Below, piece by piece: positions 1 to 5,571 of a DNA stretch of 5,571 bases. Position 1 is the stretch's first letter. Each line of letters starts with the position of its first letter. Source of the DNA: Prochlorococcus marinus str. MIT 9215 (lineage in GTDB: Bacteria > Cyanobacteriota > Cyanobacteriia > PCC-6307 > Cyanobiaceae); contig CATBLW010000163.1 in assembly GCA_949486985.1 (NCBI GenBank), forward strand, positions 1 through 5,571. Reading direction: 5' to 3'. The position numbers and the translations under genes are program-made. Below the pieces are notes generated by a model. The model was not told where the DNA came from. It saw only the letters and a program-made list of their open reading frames with translations, and searched no databases.

Positions 1-2102
1 AGAACTTTGCCGTTGAAAAAGTCAGCCAGCTGCTTGGCTTTTGTGTCGAGTTGCTCCTGAGCAGCAGGAGGTTGATTTTGGGTTTGATGCGTTTGAACGT
101 TCTGTTGATTTGTTGGTGTCAATGCAGGGATGTTTGTCGATGCAATCGGAGCAGGGTGGGGCGCTGGGGCTGTAGTAGCAGTTGGGCTCGTTGTTGATGT
201 GATTGCCGAAGCAGTAGATCCATCAACTGCTGGTGTGCTGGATGTCGCTACACCGATTGGTGGTGTTGATGTGCTTGGTCCAGCAGATATGGGGGGAATG
301 CTGGCAGGGGTTGATCCTGTTGGGGGAGCGGTTGTTGGCGGCGTTGTTGATGGAGATATGGCTGTTGGCGAGATCGCTGTTGGAGAGAAGGCTGTTGGCG
401 CCGCAGATGTTTGCGGGATGGCCGCTGGTGGCACTGCTGATGTTGGGGCTGCTGACGTTGGAGCTGCTGAAGTTGGCGCTGTTTGTGACGCGATTCCTGG
501 CGCGGCATGGCCAGGACCACTGTGGTTTTCCAACACCAGCTGTCTTGGACTGCCAAGTGCCTTGGTGATCGCTTGGTCCAAAAGGCTTGCACGGCTCTGC
601 ACCATTCCCATCCAGTTGCCAGCCACCTGAACCACAGCGCGCTTGGCATCAAGGCGCACCAATTGGGCCTGTTGAGAGAGCAGCATCCGTGTCGACGGCA
701 GCTCAAGGCTGCCAAGGATTTGTTGCCACAATTCAGCCAGATTTTCGCTGCTTCCTTTCTCCGTTGTCGCGGGATCATCCGTTGACGTTGATGCTTCCGT
801 AGGGGAGCGCTCACTTGTCGAGCTTGTTCCAGGAGCACTTGTATTGGCGGTTTCGCTGCTAGCTCTTGGTTGGTCGTGTTGTGACACCCCTGCGGCGGCT
901 TCGCTTGCTGCTGGAGCTATTGGAGGGTTTGGGTTCACGCGTGCAGTGTTGATCGCCGTCGCTGTTGTTGTTTCTGTTTTGGGTGTTGTTGTTTGTGATG
1001 GTGCAGGTGTTTCGGCAAGCAGGCCGAGCAGTAGGACTTCAAGCCAGAGCCTGGGCTGCACGCTGTGACGCAGTTGGCTTTCGCTGCCTTTGAGCTGTGC
1101 TTGCCATTGCAAGAGTTGGCGACGCCCTATTTGGCTGGCAAGCGTTGGTAATTGATTGCGGAATTGGGGCGAGACACTTGTGAGTTCAGGTCGATCGGGT
1201 GCAGCGGCCATCAAGACAAGATCTCTGAGCACTGTTGCCAGTCCTTGCAGTACAGCGCCGGGATCGCGGCCTCGATCAAGCAGTCTGCGGCAGCTTTCCA
1301 GCAGTTTGAGCGCGTCTCCTGTAGCCAATGAATTGGCAAGTTCAAGCAGCTCTTGTTCGGGGACAGCTCCAAGTAATTCCCAAACGGCCGTGGCTTCGAT
1401 TGGACCCGGCAACAGGCTGAGTTGATCGAGAAGGCTTTCTGCATCCCGAAGTCCTCCTTGGGCACGCTGGGCAACGACATGAAGAGCTTCTGGACGAATC
1501 TCGATGTCTTCCCGCGACGCGATCATGGTGAGGTGTTGTTCCAGGGCTTCCAACGGAATCCGTCTGAAATCAAACCGTTGGCAGCGGCTGAGGATGGTTG
1601 GCAGGACGCGTTGAGGATCGGTTGTGGCCAGCACGAAAACCACCTGTGGGGGCGGTTCTTCCAGAGTTTTCAGCAGAGCGTTAAAGGCCGCTGTGGAGAG
1701 CATGTGGCATTCGTCCACCACATAAACCTTCCAGCGGGCCTGGACGGGTGCAAACCGTGAGCGTTCAATCAGCTCACGAATGTTGTCCACACCGGTGTTG
1801 GAGGCGGCATCGATTTCGATGACGTCCAATGCGGTGCCTGCCGCAATCGTGAGGCAAAGTTCACAGCTTCCACAGGGCTCGGGTGTAGGCCCGTTATGGC
1901 TCTGGCAGTTGAGTGAGCGTGCCAAGATCCTGGCGCTTGAGGTTTTACCTGTTCCCCTCGGCCCGCTGAACAGATAGGCCGGCGCAATGCGATTGGTGCG
2001 CAAGGCATGACTCAGCGTTGCGGCAATTGCTTCTTGGCCGACAAGCGCATCGAAGCGCTGTGGTCGATATTTGTGGTGCAGCGGCTGGTAGGCCTGACTC
2101 AT
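1..2102 (-). CDS. dnaX: DNA polymerase III clamp-loader subunit gamma/tau, 3' end outside window
   Basis: ATPase of the clamp loader that opens the beta sliding clamp onto primed DNA and organises the replicase. The frame is open from an ATG at 2102-2100 to base 1: 700 codons with no stop. An in-frame stop at 2132-2130 with no start between fixes the start. Visible are the KYRPQRFDALVGQE opening (residues 11-24), Walker A GPRGTGKT (47-54), four zinc-site cysteines (C66, C77, C80, C83), Walker B VVDECH (128-133), sensor 1 LATTDP (158-163), the SRC arginine finger (172-174) and sensor 2 GGLRDAES (216-223). Residues about 240-361 form the helical collar domain. A Pro/Thr/Ser/Ala linker (365-450), a folded segment (about 455-528) and a second low-complexity linker (530-680) follow, then a tail ending QLADFFNGKV, so the real C-terminus is probably close. 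No intein interrupts the ATPase motifs, and I see no A-AAA-AAG slippery heptamer, so only the long (tau-like) form is predicted. It starts 23 bases after the upstream gene stops, with no Shine-Dalgarno motif. Confidence 0.96.
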   Translation of the reverse strand, partial: MSQAYQPLHHKYRPQRFDALVGQEAIAATLSHALRTNRIAPAYLFSGPRGTGKTSSARILARSLNCQSHNGPTPEPCGSCELCLTIAAGTALDVIEIDAASNTGVDNIRELIERSRFAPVQARWKVYVVDECHMLSTAAFNALLKTLEEPPPQVVFVLATTDPQRVLPTILSRCQRFDFRRIPLEALEQHLTMIASREDIEIRPEALHVVAQRAQGGLRDAESLLDQLSLLPGPIEATAVWELLGAVPEQELLELANSLATGDALKLLESCRRLLDRGRDPGAVLQGLATVLRDLVLMAAAPDRPELTSVSPQFRNQLPTLASQIGRRQLLQWQAQLKGSESQLRHSVQPRLWLEVLLLGLLAETPAPSQTTTPKTETTTATAINTARVNPNPPIAPAASEAAAGVSQHDQPRASSETANTSAPGTSSTSERSPTEASTSTDDPATTEKGSSENLAELWQQILGSLELPSTRMLLSQQAQLVRLDAKRAVVQVAGNWMGMVQSRASLLDQAITKALGSPRQLVLENHSGPGHAAPGIASQTAPTSAAPTSAAPTSAVPPAAIPQTSAAPTAFSPTAISPTAISPSTTPPTTAPPTGSTPASIPPISAGPSTSTPPIGVATSSTPAVDGSTASAITSTTSPTATTAPAPHPAPIASTNIPALTPTNQQNVQTHQTQNQPPAAQEQLDTKAKQLADFFNGKV
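316..480 (-). repeat. Degenerate 15-bp tandem repeat coding the DnaX Pro/Ala/Thr linker
   Basis: The plus strand shows a 15-base period, about eleven units in one phase. The clearest consecutive units start at 361, 376 and 391 (each beginning GCTGTTGG) and at 436, 451 and 466 (each GCTGANGTTGG plus GGCT, AGCT or CGCT). On the coding minus strand they give pentapeptides such as APTSA three times, then FSPTA, ISPTA and ISPST. Fifteen is a multiple of three, so unit gain or loss keeps dnaX in frame. Units between the two clear blocks are more diverged, and the edges of the array are approximate. Confidence 0.75.
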
Positions 2103-2125
2103 GCGCTGCTTGCGGGAATCTGAGG

Positions 2126-2806
2126 CTACTCAACTTCATTGTTTAAGTCGTGTGGCTCATCCAGAAGTGCCGCAATCCTGGCTTCGAGATCTTCAACGGC
2201 GGCCAGCTCATCAGCCAGGCTTTGGCCTTTAAGCAGCAATGTCTGGTTGCGGGCTTCGTGCTCGTTGCGGCGTGATCCGCTGCGCATCCAGGCCTCGGTT
2301 TGTTCCAGGGTCGACTCAAGCTTGTCGAGCAAGCGCAGGCGAAGAGCCTCGAGCTTGGCTAACCCTTGTCGTGCACGCTGCCTTGATTGGTCATCCACCA
2401 GCCCTTTGCGTAATAAAAGCCCTAATCCTGTGAGTAGGGCGGCTGGCAGGAGCTGCCCAAGAGCGAGGGCACCCAGGCTTCCTGTTTGTATCCACTTTTC
2501 CATTTGTGCACTGCTGTAGCGCCCGGTTTTGCACCAGTTGGCAAAGTGCTCACAATTATTGAAAAGCAAGTTGTACCGCTGTTCGCCAATGCGACTCATG
2601 GCTCGGCGTAGCGTCACACCTGTGGGAGAAGCCTTGTCGTGTTCGACCACGTTGGCCACCTGGCCGCGGCAGAACTCGTTGAAGCTGCTACGCAGGATTT
2701 CACGACCTTCAAGGTAGTGAGCAACGCTTCCATCTCCCAGGTCAATCCCGTGATGCAGGAATAATCCGTGTTGCCTTGGCACTGTTAGGTGGTCTGCCGC
2801 GGCCAT
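2126..2806 (-). CDS. NC/LRAT-like domain protein with transmembrane helix and coiled-coil tail
   Basis: A 226-residue protein with the signature of the NC/LRAT branch of the NlpC/P60 superfamily. It has HHGIDLGDG (18-26, His19), a second histidine 11 residues on (His30, in VAHY) and NNCEHFANWC (83-92) with Cys85 as the likely nucleophile. The two-His-plus-Cys spacing agrees with the family, whose studied eukaryotic members are thiol acyltransferases or phospholipases acting on lipids. The substrate here cannot be told from sequence. Residues about 109-132 are a hydrophobic Gly/Leu/Ala stretch ending in RK, a good single transmembrane helix. Residues about 138-218 are charged, Leu/Glu/Arg-rich and probably form a coiled coil. 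There is no N-terminal signal peptide, so the catalytic domain probably faces the cytoplasm, though this is an inference. The start is the first ATG, with no Shine-Dalgarno motif. It lies 94 bases after clpX and 23 bases before dnaX, so it probably shares a transcript with dnaX. Family assignment is firm; function is unknown. Confidence 0.88.
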   Translation of the reverse strand: MAAADHLTVPRQHGLFLHHGIDLGDGSVAHYLEGREILRSSFNEFCRGQVANVVEHDKASPTGVTLRRAMSRIGEQRYNLLFNNCEHFANWCKTGRYSSAQMEKWIQTGSLGALALGQLLPAALLTGLGLLLRKGLVDDQSRQRARQGLAKLEALRLRLLDKLESTLEQTEAWMRSGSRRNEHEARNQTLLLKGQSLADELAAVEDLEARIAALLDEPHDLNNEVE

Positions 2807-2900
2807 TGATCAGTACTGCTGGAACACAGTTATATCCTTACTTGTACAGCATTATTTCCATGGCTGATTAATAACTTTTTGATGTCAAGTCTCGATTTGT

Positions 2901-4250
2901 CTAGGCGGTTTTCTTTTGCTTTGTATCGGGCAGTGGCAACACTTTGCCGCCCGTATGTTGTTCAACCATATCGCGAGTCACGGTGAAGTTTTTGATGTTT
3001 TTCTGAGATGGCAGGTCGTACATCAAATCCAGCATTAACTCTTCAACGATGCCCCGGAGTGCCCTCGCTCCAGTTTTGCGGCGATGTGCTTCCTCAGCGA
3101 TCGCTTCAACAGCATCGGGTTCAAATTTGAGCTGAACGTTGTCCATGCTCAGCAGCGTTCTGAATTGTTTCACCAGGGCATCACGTGGCTCTGTCAGGAT
3201 CGACTCAAGCGCTGCAGCATCAAGAGGTTCGAGGACTGCACTCACAGGCATGCGGCCAATGAATTCAGGGATGAGGCCATAACGCACCAGATCTTCGGGT
3301 TCGAGCTGCCGCAGAACTTGGGCTGCTTGGAGTTCGCGATTGGCCCGACCACGTCCGCGACCATCACTTGGCATGAAACCGATGGCGTTGCGACCAAGGC
3401 GTTTTTGAACCACATCATCGAGGCCCACGAACGCACCTCCACAGACAAACAAAATCTGGCTGGTATCGATTTGGATGCAGTCTTGATAAGGATGCTTGCG
3501 ACCCCCTTGAGGCGGCACGTTGGCGACTGTGCCTTCAAGCATCTTCAGCAGGGCCTGCTGAACTCCTTCACCGGAGACATCTCGAGTGATCGAGGGATTT
3601 TCACTTTTACGGGCGATTTTGTCGATTTCATCGATGTAAATGATCCCGCGTTGGGCCTGATCTACATCCATGTCGGCTTTTTGCAGCAGCCGAAGCAAAA
3701 TGTTTTCCACGTCTTCGCCGACATAGCCAGCTTCGGTGAGAGTGGTTGCATCGGCGACAGCGAAGGGCACATCGAGAAGCTCCGCCAGGGTTTGGGCTAA
3801 GAGCGTTTTGCCGCAGCCGGTGGGACCGATCAGCAGGATGTTTGATTTGTGCAGCCTGGTTGCGCTCTGGTCCGTTTCACCTTTGCCGTCTCCTTGCCAG
3901 GCGAGGCGTTTGTAGTGGTTGTAGACGGCAACGGAAAGAACTTTTTTGGCCTCTTCTTGGCCAACGACCTGTTCATCGAGGAAGCTTTTGATTTCTTGAG
4001 GCTTGGGAATCGACGCAAGCGTGGGGGCAGGCTTGCCACTGTTGTGGCTTGCAGGCGCTGCCTTACGGCTGGGTTCGTTGCTGTGGCGGGGATTCCCTTG
4101 GCTGTCGACCAGCTCCTCATCGAGGATCTCGTTGCAGAGATCGATGCATTCATCACAGATATAAACGCCTGGACCGGCGATTAATTTGCGCACCTGATCC
4201 TGGGACTTACCGCAGAAGGAACACTTCAGATGAGCGTCGAATTTTGCCAT
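2901..4250 (-). CDS. clpX: ATP-dependent Clp protease ATP-binding subunit ClpX
   Basis: A 449-residue AAA+ unfoldase that forms hexamers, recognises degradation tags, unfolds the substrate and threads it into ClpP. The N-terminal zinc-binding domain has C10, C13, C32 and C35. A Pro/Ser/Ala-rich connector (about 53-80) leads to the ATPase core. Visible there are Walker A GPTGCGKT (142-149), pore-1 loop GYVGED (175-180), Walker B IIYIDEID (203-210), the RKH pore loop (251-253), the ClpP-docking IGF tripeptide (290-292), the arginine finger in EFIGRMP (R333) and sensor 2 GAR (394-396). Length and motif order are normal for full-length ClpX, and all catalytic residues are present. After the IGF tripeptide there is a short Gly/Arg-rich stretch (297-302), a few residues longer than I recall in E. 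coli. It starts with ATG 114 bases after the clpP stop, without a Shine-Dalgarno motif, and has a TAG stop. The intact IGF loop and the adjacent clpP support a working ClpXP pair. Confidence 0.98.
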   Translation of the reverse strand: MAKFDAHLKCSFCGKSQDQVRKLIAGPGVYICDECIDLCNEILDEELVDSQGNPRHSNEPSRKAAPASHNSGKPAPTLASIPKPQEIKSFLDEQVVGQEEAKKVLSVAVYNHYKRLAWQGDGKGETDQSATRLHKSNILLIGPTGCGKTLLAQTLAELLDVPFAVADATTLTEAGYVGEDVENILLRLLQKADMDVDQAQRGIIYIDEIDKIARKSENPSITRDVSGEGVQQALLKMLEGTVANVPPQGGRKHPYQDCIQIDTSQILFVCGGAFVGLDDVVQKRLGRNAIGFMPSDGRGRGRANRELQAAQVLRQLEPEDLVRYGLIPEFIGRMPVSAVLEPLDAAALESILTEPRDALVKQFRTLLSMDNVQLKFEPDAVEAIAEEAHRRKTGARALRGIVEELMLDLMYDLPSQKNIKNFTVTRDMVEQHTGGKVLPLPDTKQKKTA

Positions 4251-4364
4251 CGGATGCCGATCACTTCAAACGTGGTCACAAGATCTGACGCATGTTGGTC
4301 AGCCTGAAACTCAGGATCGTGCGGAATTAGAGCTGCGTCATCCTTCCGTAACGATTCCTCCGTT

Positions 4365-5012
4365 TCAGAGGCTGTCCACCACCTTGTCGATCAGGCCATA
4401 TTCAACCGCCTCTGGCGGGGAAAGGAAGTGGTCTCGGTCGGTGTCTTCCGTAATTTTTTCTAGAGGTTGGCCAGTGTGCGAGGCCAAGAGGTTGTTAATG
4501 GTTTCTTTGAGGAAAAGGATCTCTTTGGCTTGGATTTCGATATCCACAGCCTGCCCCTGAGCACCCCCCAAGGGTTGGTGAATCATGATTCGGGCATTGG
4601 GTAGTGCCAGTCGCTTGCCTTTGGTGCCACCTGAAAGGAGAAAAGCACCCATGCTGGCGGCGAGCCCGTAGCAAATGGTCACCACTTCAGGCGCCACCTG
4701 TTGCATGGTGTCGTAGATCGCCATTCCAGCGGTCACGGATCCACCCGGGGAGTTGATGTAGATCTGGATGTCTTTTTCTGGGTCTTCTGCTTCCAGAAAA
4801 AGCATCTGAGCGACAAGGGCATCAGCCACTTGGTCATTCACGTCAGTACCGAGAAAGATGATTCGCTCGCGTAGAAGACGTGAATAGATGTCGAAAGCAC
4901 GTTCGCCTCGCCCTGATTGTTCAACCACTGTTGGCAGAACGCCTGGAGAGGAGACAGGACGTACACCCTGCCAACGATTCTGGATGGGATGGTGGCAGCT
5001 GGCGTTGATCAC
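4365..5012 (-). CDS. clpP: ATP-dependent Clp protease proteolytic subunit ClpP (ClpP2 type by context)
   Basis: A 215-residue serine protease subunit that assembles into the double-heptamer chamber and cuts peptides delivered by ClpX. The catalytic triad is intact: Ser120 in GLAASMGAF, His145 in MIHQPLGG and Asp194 in TDRD. All three sit nine residues beyond their E. coli precursor positions. The oxyanion and strand region INSPGGSVTAG (86-96) is also present. Cyanobacteria carry several ClpP/ClpR paralogues. In Synechococcus elongatus the clpX-linked copy is ClpP2, the ClpX partner, so this is probably its orthologue. The start is GTG at 5012-5010. An in-frame TAG lies 18 bases upstream with no other start between, so it is the earliest possible start. 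A later GTG at residue 29 or 30 would still keep the conserved ERAFDIYSRLL block (37-47). The HHPIQNRW segment (7-14), which I recall from picocyanobacterial relatives, favours the longer form. The N-terminal segment may be a cleaved propeptide. It lies 74 bases after tig, and the stop is TGA. Confidence 0.97.
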   Translation of the reverse strand: MINASCHHPIQNRWQGVRPVSSPGVLPTVVEQSGRGERAFDIYSRLLRERIIFLGTDVNDQVADALVAQMLFLEAEDPEKDIQIYINSPGGSVTAGMAIYDTMQQVAPEVVTICYGLAASMGAFLLSGGTKGKRLALPNARIMIHQPLGGAQGQAVDIEIQAKEILFLKETINNLLASHTGQPLEKITEDTDRDHFLSPPEAVEYGLIDKVVDSL

Positions 5013-5050
5013 GCGGCAGGGCTGAAGCTAGGAATCAATCCAATCTATTG

Positions 5051-5080
5051 GGTGGATCTCGCAACTTGGGTTGACCCACC
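5051..5080 (-). other. Inverted repeat (8-bp hairpin) between tig and clpP
   Basis: On the transcribed minus strand, GGTGGGTC (5080-5073) can pair with GATCCACC (5058-5051). This gives eight base pairs including one G-U wobble, with a 14-base loop that holds a possible inner AAC/GTT pairing. It begins six bases after the tig stop and ends 38 bases before the clpP start. No run of T follows it, so it is not a standard intrinsic terminator. It could be an RNA processing or 3'-stabilising element, or chance. Confidence 0.35.
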
Positions 5081-5086
5081 TCCGCT

Positions 5087-5571
5087 TTATTCAGTTTTCT
5101 CTGCCTTTGGCTTGGTTTTGGTTGATTTTGGTTTGCTGGTTTTGGCTTTGGCCTTGGCCTCAGGCTTCTTGCTCGCCGGCTCAGATTCGGCTGCTTTTTC
5201 AGTAACCGTGCTGTTCTCTTCGAGCCAATCGAGCAACTTGTCGCGAAGCAGGTCATCACTGACTGCTTGCCTCAATCGTTGGGGGTCAATGTTCTTTTCC
5301 TGGGAGAGTTCACGCTTGACCTCCTTCAATTTGGTTTCGATTTCTTTGTCTTCCAGTTTGAGGTCTTCGGCTGAAGCCAACGCTTGCAGGGCCAAGTTGC
5401 TGCGCAAATTTGTTTCCGCCTCTTCCCGGGAGGCTTCCATGAGGGAACGAACCAAGTCAGGCGTGAATGTTGACTTGACGTCCATACCTTGTTGAGCAAA
5501 TTGGCTAGCCGTTTGTTCAACCAAGTTGCGCACCTCTTCCTGAATCAGGGTTTCAGGTAACTCAACCTCTA
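5087..5571 (-). CDS. tig: Trigger factor (ribosome-associated chaperone), C-terminal part only
   Basis: The last 161 codons of trigger factor, the ribosome-bound folding chaperone that meets nascent chains at the exit tunnel. The frame is open through the window edge, so the ribosome-binding and peptidyl-prolyl isomerase domains lie outside. What is seen matches the helical C-terminal chaperone domain. It has a VELPETLIQEEV opening just inside the edge (a conserved family landmark), then long Glu/Lys/Leu/Gln-rich helices, with LLRDKLLDWLEENSTV as the last folded helix. The protein ends in a roughly 35-residue Lys/Ala/Pro/Thr tail (codons about 5190-5090), beginning after EKAAESEPASKK and probably disordered. 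An apparent GTG start at 5533 is internal, because the frame continues upstream with conserved residues. The stop is TAA at 5089-5087. It heads the block with clpP and clpX, a common bacterial order linking folding and degradation. The identification rests on the LPETLI motif, composition and gene order. Confidence 0.93.
   Translation of the reverse strand, partial: EVELPETLIQEEVRNLVEQTASQFAQQGMDVKSTFTPDLVRSLMEASREEAETNLRSNLALQALASAEDLKLEDKEIETKLKEVKRELSQEKNIDPQRLRQAVSDDLLRDKLLDWLEENSTVTEKAAESEPASKKPEAKAKAKTSKPKSTKTKPKAEKTE

Noticed and set aside
130..630. Plus-strand open frame of 166 codons, Gly/Val/Ala-rich
   Set aside because: It is the antisense shadow of the repeated Pro/Thr/Ala linker of dnaX; its composition follows from the repeat and it matches no protein pattern.
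248..838. Minus-strand Gln/Arg-rich open frame of 196 codons
   Set aside because: It overlaps dnaX in another frame of the same strand. The dnaX frame carries the continuous conserved protein, and the Gln/Arg runs come from the repeat read out of frame.
2808..2826. Possible LexA or NtcA operator near the palindrome CAGTACTG (2811-2818)
   Set aside because: The sequence does not fit GTA-N8-TAC, and the second half-site of the cyanobacterial LexA pattern is mismatched; an eight-base palindrome alone is not significant.
2807..2900. Possible promoter upstream of the NC protein: TTGACA (2888-2883) and TATAAC (2834-2829)
   Set aside because: The two hexamers are 48 bases apart and neither has a good partner at 16-18 bases. 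TATAAC alone could be a -10 box, but this is too weak to list.
3084..3800. Plus-strand open frame of 238 codons opposite clpX
   Set aside because: It is fully antisense to a well-conserved gene with all its motifs, with no recognisable domain and no start signal; it is a shadow.
4303..4315. Short inverted repeat CCTGA-AAC-TCAGG between clpP and clpX
   Set aside because: A five-base stem with a three-base loop and no T run on either side is too weak to call a terminator or regulatory site.

Overview
The window looks like core chromosome of a marine picocyanobacterium. The best guess is a moderate-GC marine Synechococcus or a low-light-IV Prochlorococcus (MIT9313-like). This rests on the gene order tig-clpP-clpX-dnaX, the sequence character of ClpP and ClpX, the lack of Shine-Dalgarno motifs before every start in the window, and a base composition near one-half GC by eye. 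The genus is an inference from remembered families, not a database match.

All five genes lie on the minus strand, so transcription runs from high to low coordinates. The order is: the C-terminal part of trigger factor (5571 to 5087, start outside the window); clpP, GTG start (5012 to 4365); clpX (4250 to 2901); a small membrane-anchored NC/LRAT-like protein (2806 to 2126); and dnaX (2102 to beyond base 1, stop outside the window). The gaps are 74, 114, 94 and 23 bases. No convincing terminator lies in any of them, so co-transcription is possible, most plausibly for the last two genes.

Trigger factor receives nascent chains at the ribosome. ClpX unfolds tagged or damaged proteins and feeds them into ClpP, so the upstream part is a conserved protein quality-control block. 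DnaX is the clamp-loader ATPase of DNA polymerase III and is functionally unrelated. The NC/LRAT-like protein between them is the least understood gene here.

The window is mostly ordinary housekeeping sequence. The items worth a second look are the NC/LRAT-like protein (His/His/Cys catalytic set, one transmembrane helix, coiled-coil tail); the long Pro/Ala/Thr/Ser linker of DnaX, built on a degenerate 15-bp (pentapeptide) tandem repeat; and an 8-bp hairpin between tig and clpP. I see no mobile element, CRISPR array, tRNA, rRNA or clearly novel system.
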